64,000 nucleotides of DNA from Pseudomonas yamanorum (GTDB lineage: Bacteria; Pseudomonadota; Gammaproteobacteria; Pseudomonadales; Pseudomonadaceae). The stretch's first letter is position 1; each line of letters opens with the position of its first letter. Position numbers and translations under genes: made by a program. Under the pieces are notes generated by a model. The model saw nothing but the letters and a program-made list of their open reading frames with translations, was not told the origin of the DNA and did not search any database. Of this stretch, positions 42,654 through 53,137 are shown one piece after another. The stretch is taken from the NCBI RefSeq assembly GCF_900105735.1, contig NZ_LT629793.1:1984001-2048000 (forward strand). The letters run 5' to 3'.

Positions 42654-43470
42654 GGGTGTATATCCGTTATTTAGGTAACGGCCGCCTATGGTTCCGCTCT
42701 TACAGCGGCTCACTTTTGAAGAGCGCAAAAGTAAGCAAAACGCTCTTGCCCCACCACTCGGCACCTCGCCTAGGCTCGGTGTGCCCTCACTCCGGCTTTG
42801 GACCGTGGGCCGCCGCGATGGGCCATCCTTGGCCCAGCGCGGCTAACCCGGCGTCCTGCCGGGTTACCCACGCTCCAAAGCCTGCGTTCGGCCAGCGTGG
42901 TTTAACGGGGCGCCTAAGATCAAAATCAAGATCAAAAGCAGGAGCACAGCGGCCTCCCGGCCGGCTTGAGTGTTGAAGAGCAAAAACCAAATCAAAATCT
43001 AAAGCGGGCACGGTCAAATGTGGGAGCTGGCTTGCCTGCGATGGCATCACCTCGGTGTGCCTGAAAAACCGAGTTGTCTGCATCGCAGGCAAGCCAGCTC
43101 CCACAGAAAAGCAGCTTTGCTTTCGCTCTGGTCTTTGCCTTTGCTTTTAACACTCAAGCCGGCCTGTAGGCCGCTGTGCTCTTGATCTGCTTTTGATTTT
43201 GATCTGCGGGCCCCGTTAACCACGATGGCCGCAAGCAGGCACGGTGGAGCGGGTAAATCGGCAGGGATGCCGATTTAGCCGCGCCGGGCCATGGATGGCC
43301 CGTCGCGGCGGCCCGCGGAATCGGGCCGGAGTGCGGGCATGCCGAGCCTAAGCGAGGCACCGAGTGGTGGGGCAAAGACCTTTTGGTTACTTTTGGGGCG
43401 TTTGCCAAAAGTGACCCGCTGTAAGAGCGGAACCATAAGTGGCCGTTACCTAAATAACGGATATACACCC
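42654..43470. repeat. Long imperfect inverted repeat, ~820 bp, with a REPIN at its centre
   Basis: The left arm (about 42654-42980) begins GGGTGTATATCCGTTATTTA, and the right arm (about 43145-43470) ends with the complement of the same sequence. Shared blocks continue inwards: GGTTCCGCTCTTACAGCGG, CCCCACCACTCGG, CTCCGGC, GGGCCGCCGCGA, GGGCCATCC, CGCGGCTAA, GGTTAACGGGGC, GATCAAAATCAA and GCCGGCTTGAGTGTT. The arms differ at many positions. It fills the whole 903-base space between the ABC ATPase gene and the helicase gene. Such repeats of this type recur in P. fluorescens genomes as non-coding intergenic elements. No transposase or flanking direct repeat is evident. Confidence 0.85.
43020..43104. 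repeat. REPIN nested in the centre of the long inverted repeat
   Basis: GTGGGAGCTGGCTTGCC ... GGCAAGCCAGCTCCCAC lies at the loop end of the larger inverted repeat, so its own palindrome coincides with the centre of symmetry of the larger element. Confidence 0.9.
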
Positions 43471-43544
43471 GAAAACCCAGCAATCGCAGTTAAACCTTTC
43501 CCCCACCCCACAGGTCTCTGAATTACACCCCCAGAGCCCCAAGC

Positions 43545-46022
43545 ATGGCCAAATCCCGCAATTTCGCCAAAGATTGGTTCACCGCCAAAAACTGGAACCC
43601 ATTCGCCTTCCAGAAACAGGTATGGAAGGCCGTGAAGGAAGGCCAATCAGGACTGCTCCACGCCAGCACCGGCGCCGGCAAAACCTACGCCCTGTGGTTC
43701 GCCGCCCTCAACCGCTTCGCCATCACCGAAACCACCCCCCGCAAACGCAAAGCCCCCGCCGAACCGCTGACAGTCCTGTGGATCACCCCAATGCGCGCCC
43801 TCGCCGCAGACACCGCCCGCGCCCTTGAAGCACCGTTGGAATCCCTGAACATCCCCTGGACCGTCGGCCTGCGCACCGGCGACACCAGCAGCAGCGAACG
43901 CGCCCGCCAGAGCCGCCGCCTGCCCACCACCCTGATCACCACCCCGGAAAGTCTCACGCTGATGCTGGCTCGCGCCGACAGCCAGACCAGCCTGTCACAC
44001 CTGCGCATGGTGGTAGTGGACGAATGGCACGAACTGATCGGCAACAAACGCGGCGTGCAACTGCAACTGGCCCTCGCCCGCCTGCGACAATGGCGTCCAG
44101 AGCTGATTGTGTGGGGCATTTCCGCGACCCTGGGTAATCAGGCCCACGCACTGGAGGTGTTGATCCCACAAGGCGGCGGGATCAACGTCCAAGGCCAAAC
44201 CACCAAACAGTTGCAAGTGGACACCCTGTTGCCACCGGTTATCGAGCGCTTTCCATGGGCCGGCCATATCGGCCTGAAAATGCTCCCGCAGGTGGTAGCC
44301 GAGGTCGATGCCAGCAGCAGTTGCCTGGTGTTCACTAACACACGAGCGCAATCGGAAATCTGGTACCAGGCCCTGCTCGACGCTCGCCCCGACTGGGCCG
44401 GAGTGATTGCCCTGCACCACGGCTCGTTGTCCCGGGAAACCCGGGATTGGGTGGAACGGGCCTTGAAGGATGGACAACTGAAGGCCGTCGTGTGTACGTC
44501 GAGCCTCGACCTGGGGGTGGATTTCCTGCCGGTGGAACGGGTACTGCAGATTGGCTCGGCCAAGGGCGTGGCGCGCCTGATGCAGCGCGCCGGGCGTTCC
44601 GGCCATGCGCCGGGCAGGCCGTCGCGGGTGACGCTGGTGCCGACCCACAGCCTGGAGCTGGTGGAAGCCGCCGCCGCGCAGGATGCTATCGCTGAACGGC
44701 GTATCGAAGCCCGGCAGTCGCCCCACAAGCCTTTGGATGTGCTGGTGCAACATCTGGTGAGCATGGCGCTGGGCGGCGGTTTTGTGCCGGATGAGCTGCT
44801 GGCGGAGGTGCGTACCGCATGGGCCTATCGTGACTTGAGCGAAGCAGATTGGACATGGGCCCTGGGTTTCGTGCGCCATGGCGGGCTGTCGCTGACGGCC
44901 TACCCGGATTATCGGCGGGTCGAACCGGACGAACACGGCATCTGGCGCGTCCCCGACGCACGACTGGCGCGGCGCCATCGCATGAGCGTGGGCACCATCG
45001 TCAGCGACGCCAGCATCCAGCTGAAATTCTGGAGCAAAGGCGGCGGTGGCAAGACCCTGGGCAGCGTCGAGGAAGGCTTTATTGCACGGTTGAAGCCGGG
45101 AGATGGTTTCTTGTTCGCCGGGCGCTTGCTGGAGTTGGTGCGAGTAGAAAACATGACCGCATACGTGCGGCGCAGTACCGCGAAAAAGGCTGCCGTGCCG
45201 CGCTGGAACGGCGGGCGCATGCCGCTTTCCAACGAGCTGGCCCAGGCAGTGGTCGAGCGCTTTGATGCGGCCGCCCACGGGCAATTCCTCGGCCCGGAGA
45301 TGCAGGCGGTGCAATCGTTGCTGGACACCCAGTTGCGCTGGTCCGGGCTGCCAACCCGCGAGCATTTGCTGGCCGAGGCCCTCAAGTCCCGGGAAGGCTG
45401 GCATCTGTTCCTGTATCCGTTCGCCGGGCGCCAGGTGCATCTGGGGCTGGCGAGCCTGCTGGCCTGGCGCGTCAGTCGGCAGCAGGCGGTGACGTTCTCG
45501 ATTGCGGTCAATGACTACGGGCTGGAGCTGCTGAGCGCGACCGAGGTGGATTGGCCTGAATTACTGAGCGGGGCGTTGCTGAGTGCAGATGATCTGCTGG
45601 ATGACGTGGTAGCAAGCCTGAATGCCGGTGAGCTGGCCCTGCGGCGCTTTCGCGAGATAGCGCGGATCGCCGGGCTGGTGTTTGCCGGCTACCCCGGTGC
45701 GCCGAAAAGTACGCGCCAGGTTCAGGCGTCCAGCGGCTTGTTCTTTGAAGTGTTCAAGCAATATGACCCGCAGAACCTGTTGCTGACCCAGGCCGGAGAA
45801 GAAGTCCTGCGGGAAGAGCTGGATATTCGTCGGCTGGAAGAGACGTTGCGCCACTTGTCGGGGTTGAAATTGGACCTGCATCGGATAAAACGGCCTACGC
45901 CGCTGGCGTTCCCTTTACTGGTGGAACGTTTTCGGGAAAGCCTGAGTTCGGAAAAACTCTCGGAGCGGATTGCGCGAATGGTCAAGGATCTGGAAAAAGT
46001 CGCCGATAACGGGAAGCCCTGA
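43545..46022 (+). CDS. Ligase-associated DEXH-box DNA helicase (Lhr-like)
   Basis: 825 residues. Superfamily 2 helicase motifs: Walker A TGAGKTYA (Gly43-Thr47), DEWHE (from Asp159) and SAT in WGISATLG, then [19 protein letters not shown] and [17 protein letters not shown] (motif VI). The C-terminus has the winged-helix and additional domain of Lhr-type helicases. It belongs to the exonuclease-ligase-helicase-PdeM DNA repair set and probably unwinds damaged duplexes. It overlaps the pdeM start by one base. The ligase gene usually preceding it is displaced by the amino-acid transporter. Confidence 0.94.
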   Translation: MAKSRNFAKDWFTAKNWNPFAFQKQVWKAVKEGQSGLLHASTGAGKTYALWFAALNRFAITETTPRKRKAPAEPLTVLWITPMRALAADTARALEAPLESLNIPWTVGLRTGDTSSSERARQSRRLPTTLITTPESLTLMLARADSQTSLSHLRMVVVDEWHELIGNKRGVQLQLALARLRQWRPELIVWGISATLGNQAHALEVLIPQGGGINVQGQTTKQLQVDTLLPPVIERFPWAGHIGLKMLPQVVAEVDASSSCLVFTNTRAQSEIWYQALLDARPDWAGVIALHHGSLSRETRDWVERALKDGQLKAVVCTSSLDLGVDFLPVERVLQIGSAKGVARLMQRAGRSGHAPGRPSRVTLVPTHSLELVEAAAAQDAIAERRIEARQSPHKPLDVLVQHLVSMALGGGFVPDELLAEVRTAWAYRDLSEADWTWALGFVRHGGLSLTAYPDYRRVEPDEHGIWRVPDARLARRHRMSVGTIVSDASIQLKFWSKGGGGKTLGSVEEGFIARLKPGDGFLFAGRLLELVRVENMTAYVRRSTAKKAAVPRWNGGRMPLSNELAQAVVERFDAAAHGQFLGPEMQAVQSLLDTQLRWSGLPTREHLLAEALKSREGWHLFLYPFAGRQVHLGLASLLAWRVSRQQAVTFSIAVNDYGLELLSATEVDWPELLSGALLSADDLLDDVVASLNAGELALRRFREIARIAGLVFAGYPGAPKSTRQVQASSGLFFEVFKQYDPQNLLLTQAGEEVLREELDIRRLEETLRHLSGLKLDLHRIKRPTPLAFPLLVERFRESLSSEKLSERIARMVKDLEKVADNGKP

Positions 46023-46678
46023 TGCCCGCTCATTACCCGATACACTTGGCGGAAGAAGCGCTGTGGTTGCTGGCGGACAAGGCTGTGTATTGGCCCGCGA
46101 GAAAGTGCCTGCTGATCGCCGACGCGCATTTTGGCAAGGCGTCAGCCTATCGCAGCCTGGGCCAGCCAGTGCCGCAGGGCACGACGACGGACAACCTGCA
46201 GCGCCTGGACCGGCTGTTGGCGGCTTTCCCCGGTGCGCAGGTAGTCTTTCTCGGCGACTTTCTCCACGGGCCCGGCTCTCACGCCAGCGGCACCCTGAAC
46301 GCGCTGAGAGCCTGGCGTGAGCGTCATGCAGACGTGGGACTCACGCTGATCCGCGGCAACCATGACAAGCGCGCTGGCGACCCACCGGTAGATCTGAACA
46401 TTGAGGTGGTGACCGAACCCCTGCTGATGGGCCCGTTTGCGTTGCAGCACGAGCCCGACGCCCACGCCAGCCACCATGTGCTGGCTGGGCATGTGCATCC
46501 AGTGTATCGCCTGCGGGGCAAGGGCCGGCAAAGCTTGCGCCTGCCGTGCTTCCTGCTCGGCAACCAGGTCAGTCTGTTGCCAGCGTTTGGCGCATTTACC
46601 GGGGGTTATTCAGTGACGCAGGAAGAAGGCAGCCGGATCTTCGTGATCGGAGACCATGAAGTATGGCCAGTGCGTTGA
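46022..46678 (+). CDS. pdeM: Ligase-associated endonuclease PdeM (metallophosphoesterase)
   Basis: 218 residues. Metallophosphatase motifs: IADAHFGKAS (Asp34, His36), FLGDFLHGPG (Asp at about 78), RGNHDKR and LAGHVHPVYRL. PdeM is the calcineurin-like nuclease of the ligase-associated set and acts in DNA damage repair. It is coupled to the helicase, starting one base into its stop. No signal peptide. Confidence 0.93.
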   Translation: MPAHYPIHLAEEALWLLADKAVYWPARKCLLIADAHFGKASAYRSLGQPVPQGTTTDNLQRLDRLLAAFPGAQVVFLGDFLHGPGSHASGTLNALRAWRERHADVGLTLIRGNHDKRAGDPPVDLNIEVVTEPLLMGPFALQHEPDAHASHHVLAGHVHPVYRLRGKGRQSLRLPCFLLGNQVSLLPAFGAFTGGYSVTQEEGSRIFVIGDHEVWPVR

Positions 46679-46709
46679 GCATCTGACCATTGGCGACAAG
46701 TGCAGGAAA

Positions 46710-46913
46710 TCAAGCCACAGGGGCGGGAGGCGGTTCGTCAGGGAGCGTGGGTTCGCCAGGCTCTTCAGGCTGGTTGGGCCAGGGATCATCCGGACCGGGC
46801 TGGCCGGGAATGCCGCCTGCGGCGGGATCGGCCATCAAGGACCAGGCCATCACACCAATCTGATTGGGTTCAAGCCGGGCGAGTTCGGCGCTGATTCGCG
46901 GATCGAGCTTCAT
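46710..46913 (-). CDS. Small proline-rich hypothetical protein
   Basis: 67 residues from ATG at 46913, preceded by GAGGAG ten bases upstream; the longer start at 46967 is unsupported. N-terminal half MKLDPRISAELARLEPNQIG looks helical; the C-terminal half is Pro/Gly/Glu-rich (PGQPGPDDPWPNQPEEPGEP). No family recognised. Its start codon and strong ribosome site support a real gene, but it is low-complexity and could be spurious. The gene ends 31 bases from the pdeM stop. Confidence 0.55.
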   Translation of the reverse strand: MKLDPRISAELARLEPNQIGVMAWSLMADPAAGGIPGQPGPDDPWPNQPEEPGEPTLPDEPPPAPVA

Positions 46914-47020
46914 AGGGGACTCCTCAAGCGTGGCCCGGCGCGTTGTGCACGCGTCGGGGCAGTACACTCAATAGAGTGCATGCCCGCTGACAAATTCCCT
47001 TAGCCTGTAAGACGATTCGA

Positions 47021-47587
47021 TCAGGTGCGTGGGAGAGTAACGCCGCGCTGGCCCTGATACTTGCCGCCGCGGTCCTTATAGGACACTTCGCACTCTTCGT
47101 CGGATTCGAAGAACAACATCTGAGCGACACCTTCGTTAGCGTAGATTTTTGCCGGCAACGTGGTGGTGTTGGAGAACTCCAGGGTGACGTGCCCTTCCCA
47201 TTCCGGCTCCAGCGGCGTCACGTTGACGATGATGCCGCAGCGCGCGTAGGTGCTCTTGCCCAGGCAGATGGTCAGGACGTTGCGCGGGATACGGAAGAAT
47301 TCGACGGTGCGCGCCAGGGCGAAGGAGTTAGGCGGGATGATGCAGACGTCGCTCTTGACGTCGACGAAGCTTTTTTCGTCGAAGTTTTTCGGATCGACGG
47401 TTGCCGAGTTGATGTTGGTGAACACCTTGAACTCATCGGCGCAGCGTACATCGTAGCCGTAGCTGGAAACCCCGAACGAAATCAGCCGCTCAGCGCCTTC
47501 GCCGCGCATCTGGCGCTCCACGAAGGGCTCGATCATGCCGTGCTCTTGCGCCATGCGGCGAATCCACTTGTCCGATTTGATGCTCAT
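47021..47587 (-). CDS. dcd: dCTP deaminase
   Basis: 188 residues, exact family length. Trimeric dUTPase-like fold: [22 protein letters not shown] start, [44 protein letters not shown] with the catalytic Glu, and [38 protein letters not shown]. It converts dCTP to dUTP, the source of dUMP for thymidylate synthesis. Monocistronic here; the cold-shock gene diverges upstream. Confidence 0.96.
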   Translation of the reverse strand: MSIKSDKWIRRMAQEHGMIEPFVERQMRGEGAERLISFGVSSYGYDVRCADEFKVFTNINSATVDPKNFDEKSFVDVKSDVCIIPPNSFALARTVEFFRIPRNVLTICLGKSTYARCGIIVNVTPLEPEWEGHVTLEFSNTTTLPAKIYANEGVAQMLFFESDEECEVSYKDRGGKYQGQRGVTLPRT

Positions 47588-47965
47588 GGCGGGTGTCCTG
47601 AATAGCGAGGTGAAAAAATTCTGTTGGCCATCTTACCGGGGCTGGCCCCGTGGTTCAAAGGGGCGGCTGTTTTTCTTGGCGCCGCGCAGCCCCTGCTGGG
47701 CGGGACGCACCTTCAATTGCGGGGTATTGGTGCTGTATCAGGCTGCCGCCAGTCACGAAAATAGAGAAACCTTCGGAAATACCATTGGCACGTTCCGGAA
47801 AAAGGGTTAAGGTGGCGCCACTGTGCTGCTTGTGTCACTGAGAATCTCTACACGATATGTTGAATTTCGATCCAACCATCTCCAAGAATTTTTCCTGCTC
47901 TTTGCACTCAGTCTCGGCCAGGGCTTTTCCTGAGTCGCAGTTAACTTTGTCCAAGGAGATACACC
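47588..47965. other. 378-base dcd/cspA intergenic region
   Basis: Divergent promoter space between dcd (minus) and the cold-shock gene (plus). No ORF with a ribosome site, no tRNA-like fold and no REP were found. The last ~140 bases before the cold-shock gene presumably form its 5' leader, ending in CCAAGGAGATACACC. A GGGGCTGGCCCCG stem is present near 47638, but its role is unknown. Confidence 0.5.
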
Positions 47966-48175
47966 ATGTCTAATCGCCAAACTGGTACCGTTAAGTGGTT
48001 CAACGATGAAAAAGGCTTCGGCTTCATCACTCCACAATCCGGTGACGACCTGTTCGTTCACTTCAAAGCTATCCAATCCGACGGCTTCAAAAGCCTGAAA
48101 GAAGGCCAACAGGTTTCTTTCATCGCTACCCGCGGTCAGAAAGGCATGCAAGCTGAAGAAGTTCAAGTTATCTAA
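47966..48175 (+). CDS. Cold-shock protein (CspA family)
   Basis: 69 residues. Single OB-fold with RNP1 KGFGFITP and RNP2 DLFVHF; strong ribosome site CAAGGAGA seven bases from the start. CspA-type proteins bind single-stranded RNA and DNA and melt secondary structure, acting as RNA chaperones on cold shift or generally. The leader upstream is long, as in cold-induced csp genes. It ends with a terminator and lies next to the broken rpoS. Confidence 0.95.
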   Translation: MSNRQTGTVKWFNDEKGFGFITPQSGDDLFVHFKAIQSDGFKSLKEGQQVSFIATRGQKGMQAEEVQVI

Positions 48176-48193
48176 CTTGTACTGATTTAGTCG

Positions 48194-48226
48194 AAAAGCC
48201 CCGCCCTTAAAAGCGGGGCTTTTTTG
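48194..48226 (+). terminator. Intrinsic terminator of the cold-shock gene
   Basis: AAAAGCCCCGC-CCTTAAAA-GCGGGGCTTTTTT forms a strong hairpin with T-run about 20 bases after the stop. The A-run on the other side makes it potentially bidirectional. Confidence 0.93.
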
Positions 48227-48231
48227 TGCCC

Positions 48232-48338
48232 GCTCGTTCCTACGCTCTGCGTGGGAATGCCTCTTGTGACGCTCTGCGTCACGCCTTGGGACGCGGAGCG
48301 TCTTGGGCTGCGTTCCCACGCAGAGCGTGGGAACGAGC
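48232..48338. repeat. GCTCGTTCC...GGAACGAGC inverted repeat
   Basis: Outer arms GCTCGTTCC/GGAACGAGC with inner CGCTCTGCGTGGGAA/TTCCCACGCAGAGCG and a small GACGCTCTGCGTC palindrome between them. It is a different family from the REPINs and also common in Pseudomonas. It lies between the cspA terminator and a REP cluster. Confidence 0.85.
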
Positions 48339-48370
48339 AATCACACGATGTAATTCCATGCACAAAGAAA

Positions 48371-48488
48371 TGTGGGAGCCCACCTATGTGGGAGCCGGGC
48401 TTGCCCGCGATAGCATCACCTCGATCTATCAGTTGCACCGAGGTGATGCTATCGCAGGCAAGCCAGCTCCCACACAAGCCCGCTCCCA
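48371..48488. repeat. Nested REP cluster next to rpoS
   Basis: A partial outer REP pair (GTGGGAGCCCA... and ...AAGCCCGCTCCCAC) encloses a complete REPIN at 48388-48473 of mixed type: left GTGGGAGCCGGGCTTGCCCG and right GCAGGCAAGCCAGCTCCCAC. The inner palindrome is GATAGCATCACCTCG/CGAGGTGATGCTATC (with one change). This looks like one REPIN inserted into another and lies 18 bases from the rpoS stop. Confidence 0.85.
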
Positions 48489-48506
48489 CATTTCGTCCTG
48501 CGTCGT

Positions 48507-49512
48507 TTACTGGAACAACGACTCACTCGACAAGCCATTCTTCTCCAGGATCTCGCGCAAGCGCTTGAGACCCTCGACCTGGATCTGCCGCACCCGCTCA
48601 CGGGTCAAGCCAATCTCCAGGCCAACATCTTCCAGCGTGCTGCTTTCGTGGCCGCGCAGCCCGAAGCGGCGAATCACCACCTCACGCTGTTTGTCCGTCA
48701 GCTCCGAAAGCCACTGGTCGATGCTTTGCGACAGATCGTCTGTCCTGCAGCAACTCACAAGGGTCCGTAGGACGATCATCGGTCAGGGTGTCCAGCAGGG
48801 TTTTATCCGAATCCGGACCCAGCGAGACATCGACTGAAGACACCCGCTCATTGAGACCGAGCATGCGCTTGACCTCTCCCACCGGTTTTTCCAGCAGGTT
48901 GGCGATTTCTTCAGGCGAAGGTTCATGATCGAGTTTTTGTGTCAGCTCGCGCGCCGCCCGAAGGTAGACGTTGAGCTCTTTGACCACATGGATCGGCAAC
49001 CGGATCGTGCGGGTCTGATTCATGATCGCCCGTTCGATGGTCTGACGAATCCACCAGGTGGCGTAGGTTGAAAAGCGAAAACCCCGCTCAGGGTCAAACT
49101 TTTCCACCGCCCGGATCAAGCCGAGATTGCCTTCCTCGATCAAGTCCAACAGGGACAGCCCACGATTGACATAGCGTCGGGCGATTTTCACCACCAGCCG
49201 CAGGTTGCTTTCAATCATGCGCTTGCGCCCAGCCGGATCGCCTTTTTGCGACAAGCGCGCAAAAAAGACTTCTTCTTCGGGAGTGAGCAGAGGGGAAAAG
49301 CCGATTTCATTGAGGTACAACTGAGTCGCGTCGAGCGCCCGGGTGTAATCAATGTACTTGTGTTGCTTTAACGCGGTGGAGTTCTTGGATTTGGTGCGAA
49401 CTGAAGGTACAGCAGGTCCCTCATTCGACATCGATTCCGTAGCAATGCCGGTCTCCATAAGGAGAACCTCATCGTCGATGTCAAACTCCGGCGCTTCTTT
49501 ACTGAGAGCCAT
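48507..49512 (-). pseudogene. rpoS: rpoS, stationary-phase sigma factor, broken by a +1 frameshift
   Basis: The gene starts [18 protein letters not shown] at 49512 and has conserved regions 1.2-3 intact ([56 protein letters not shown]). At LLQD the frame shifts: the minus strand reads CTGCAGGACAGACGATCTG where RpoS requires CTGCAGGACGACGATCTG, one extra A (T at 48741 on the plus strand). The open frame ends after 19 foreign residues, giving 276 residues. The rest of the gene ([18 protein letters not shown] through [10 protein letters not shown]) is in the next frame to 48507. Removing the base gives 335 codons, the normal length. The truncated protein lacks region 4, which reads the -35 element, so it should be inactive. 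Confidence 0.93.
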
Positions 49513-49578
49513 TGTTATAGTCCTTTGGTGAGTTCGACCTCAAGCTCAAGCGACGCCTTTATCCTTGGCAACGCTGGA

Positions 49579-49608
49579 GCCTGTTCCTTCTACGTGAGGG
49601 AACAGGCT
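49579..49608 (-). other. Stem-loop between nlpD and rpoS
   Basis: AGCCTGTTCC and GGAACAGGCT form a ten-base perfect stem around a ten-base loop, in the short space between the nlpD stop and the rpoS start. Without a U-run it is more likely part of the rpoS leader than a terminator. In relatives, rpoS is transcribed mainly from a promoter within nlpD. Confidence 0.5.
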
Positions 49609-49618
49609 GTGCAACATA

Positions 49619-50455
49619 TCAACGACGGGGAAGGAATTGCAGCGGATCAACAGGTTTCCCTTGGCGGCGAATCTCAAAGTGCAGTTTCACCCGGTCTGTA
49701 CCAGTTGACCCCATTTCGGCAATTGTCTGTCCGACTTTGACCTGCTGCCCCTCCCGAACCAACAGCCTGCGGTTATGACCGTAGGCACTGACGTAGGTAT
49801 CGCTGTGTTTGATGATGACCAGCTCGCCGTAGCCCCGTAAACCACTCCCGGCGTACACCACTGTCCCATCAGACGCAGCTAAAACAGGCTGTCCCAAATC
49901 TCCGGCGATATCAATGCCTTTATTCAAACTACCGTTTGAAGAGAATTTTCCAATAAGAATGCCATTTGAGGGCCATCCCCAACCCGTAGGAGCAGGCCCT
50001 GCTGGCGGCAGCGGCGCAGGTGCCGGCTTGCTCGCAACGCTAGGCGCGGCGGTGCCTGCAGGCCGGGTGATGATGGTGGTTTTGCTCGAAGACGACGGCG
50101 AAGAAGCTGTGTTTGTGACGACGGCGGTCGGTGTTGAACCGGTACGGCCATCGAAACGAATGGTCTGACCTGGATGTATCGTATATGGCACAGGAATGTT
50201 GTTACGGGCGGCAAGCGCTTTGTAATCCCACCCATAACGGAAGGCAATCGAGAACATCGTATCGCCCTTGCGCACGACATATTGCCCGGTGGTAACCGTA
50301 GGCTTTTGCGGCACCGCATTATTGCGGTCGACCACCCGGGCACCACCGGATGGCGTGCTTGAGCAAGCCGCCAGCAAGGAACTCAAGACAAGGCCAATCA
50401 CCAGTCGCTGAAAGCTTGTTTGACTCATACGCTGTGCAATGACCGTGAGACTCAC
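49619..50455 (-). CDS. nlpD: NlpD, LysM and LytM-domain lipoprotein (amidase activator)
   Basis: 278 residues from a GTG start at 50455, selected because AGGGAG precedes it and the resulting N-terminus (VSLTVIAQRMSQTSF) is conserved; ATG at 50587 is too far upstream. Lipoprotein signal with SLLAAC, Cys31. LysM domain (about 56-100: TTGQYVVRKGDTMFSIAFRYGWDYKALAARNNI...), then a LytM/M23 domain (about 175-278) with NKGIDIAGDLG in place of the zinc-binding His motif, so it is degenerate, as in enterobacterial NlpD, which activates AmiC. Located upstream of rpoS in the conserved order. Confidence 0.94.
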   Translation of the reverse strand: MSLTVIAQRMSQTSFQRLVIGLVLSSLLAACSSTPSGGARVVDRNNAVPQKPTVTTGQYVVRKGDTMFSIAFRYGWDYKALAARNNIPVPYTIHPGQTIRFDGRTGSTPTAVVTNTASSPSSSSKTTIITRPAGTAAPSVASKPAPAPLPPAGPAPTGWGWPSNGILIGKFSSNGSLNKGIDIAGDLGQPVLAASDGTVVYAGSGLRGYGELVIIKHSDTYVSAYGHNRRLLVREGQQVKVGQTIAEMGSTGTDRVKLHFEIRRQGKPVDPLQFLPRR

Positions 50456-50664
50456 CCGCCGCTCCCTTTGTGGTGGCTGACTATGAACGCCTGTATCAGG
50501 CTTGAAATATGACGCAAGTATAACTGGCCATTGGGTTTTTACTGGAAACACGATTCTAAAGAAATTTTCATCATGTTTAATTCCCACGGCGGATCACGTT
50601 GACTCAATAGACCCCGCTGTAAGACACATACCCGGCAATAGAATTCAGTCGCAGGAATAATTGA

Positions 50665-52078
<1,414 letters not shown>

Positions 52079-52091
<13 letters not shown>

Positions 52092-53137
52092 GGGCTGTCC
52101 GTCTGCCCCACCGGCACCAGATCTACAAGCTCGCGCACCAAGACAGTGGCGAAGCATCCGGCCGGCAGGACGAATTCCAATTGCAGAATGTCAGGTTCGG
52201 GATAATGCCACGTCAACCCGCCAATGGGCAGTCGAAGAATGCGACGTTCCTGGCTCATGCCGGCATTCACCAGCCAATCCCGCAGGTCAGCTTCACCGTC
52301 GGCGATCGCCTGTTCCAGAGCGAAGGTTGCCCCCGACGCCGGCGAATCACCTTCGCCCCACTGTGGACCTGTGGGATGCAAGTCGAGAATCGCCAGGCGC
52401 GGGTCGCTGCATTCAGCCTCCCCCGCCGGGAAAAAGCTGCGGCTGTCGGTAAACGCCAGCAAGTCACCGACCTGGGCGCGCTGCCAGGAACCGTCGGCTA
52501 CCCGCGCCGCCAGCACTTTATTGAACAGGAAGCTGCGGGCCGTCGAGAGCAAGCGCGAACGCACATTGCGCTGCTCCGGCAAGGCCTTGCGCGCGGCCCA
52601 GTCGCGGGCATCGACGACGTTGCCGCCGTTATGACCGAACCGCTGGGCGCCGAAATAGTTGGGAATGCCTTGCTTGGCGATCATATGCAGGCGCGCGTCG
52701 ATAGCCGCGGCATCACCGGCAAACTGGGTCAGGCGCAAGGTAAAGCCGTTGGCCGAATGTGCGCCGCGCTGCAGCTTGCGCTTGTGACGGCCGGTCTTGA
52801 GGATCTTCAAGGTCTCGTTTTCAGCAGCGCTCAGGTCCGGGTCCGCCTTGCCCGGCAATTGCACACTGAACCACTGCCGGGTCAGCGCCTGGCGATCCTT
52901 GAGCCCGGCGTAGCTGACGGTGCGCAACGGCACGCCCGCCGCCTTGGCAATCCGCCGTGCCGCTTCTTCGGTATTCAGGCCGCGTTTTTCCACCCACAAC
53001 CACAGGTGTTCACCCTCGCCGGTCAGCGGGATATCCAGCACTTCATCCACTTGGAAATCTTCAGCGGTGGCCTTCAGAACAGCGCTGCCCAGGGCCTCGC
53101 CATAGGCACGCGGGCCCAGCAGTTGCAGATCATTCAT
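52079..53137 (-). CDS. truD: tRNA pseudouridine synthase TruD
   Basis: 352 residues. Catalytic aspartate in [14 protein letters not shown] (about residue 80), with [26 protein letters not shown] at the start and [15 protein letters not shown] later. It makes pseudouridine 13 in tRNA-Glu. It overlaps ispF by four bases and surE by 13. Confidence 0.95.

Noticed and set aside
42656..42976. Open frame of 106 codons in the left arm of the long inverted repeat, and a similar one of 109 codons on the minus strand in the right arm
   Set aside because: Both start within the repeat element and begin with the same translated repeat sequence (YIRYLGNG); they have no ribosome site and differ by repeat drift. 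They are best read as shadows of a non-coding element.
46656..47003. 115-codon plus-strand frame after pdeM
   Set aside because: It begins inside pdeM, has no ribosome site and covers the small minus-strand gene, which does have a good one.
47786..47804. TTGGCACGTTCCGG as a sigma-54-like site upstream of cspA
   Set aside because: There is no TTGC element at the -12 position.
48507..48779. A separate 90-codon gene for a sigma-region-4 protein
   Set aside because: It is the displaced 3' end of rpoS, and its first 13 or so residues ([12 protein letters not shown]) are out-of-frame translation with no ribosome site.
48682..49512. Treating the 276-codon frame as a complete natural short RpoS
   Set aside because: Region 4 remains intact in the next frame to a proper stop and removing one base gives exactly the normal length, so the short frame is a frameshift product.
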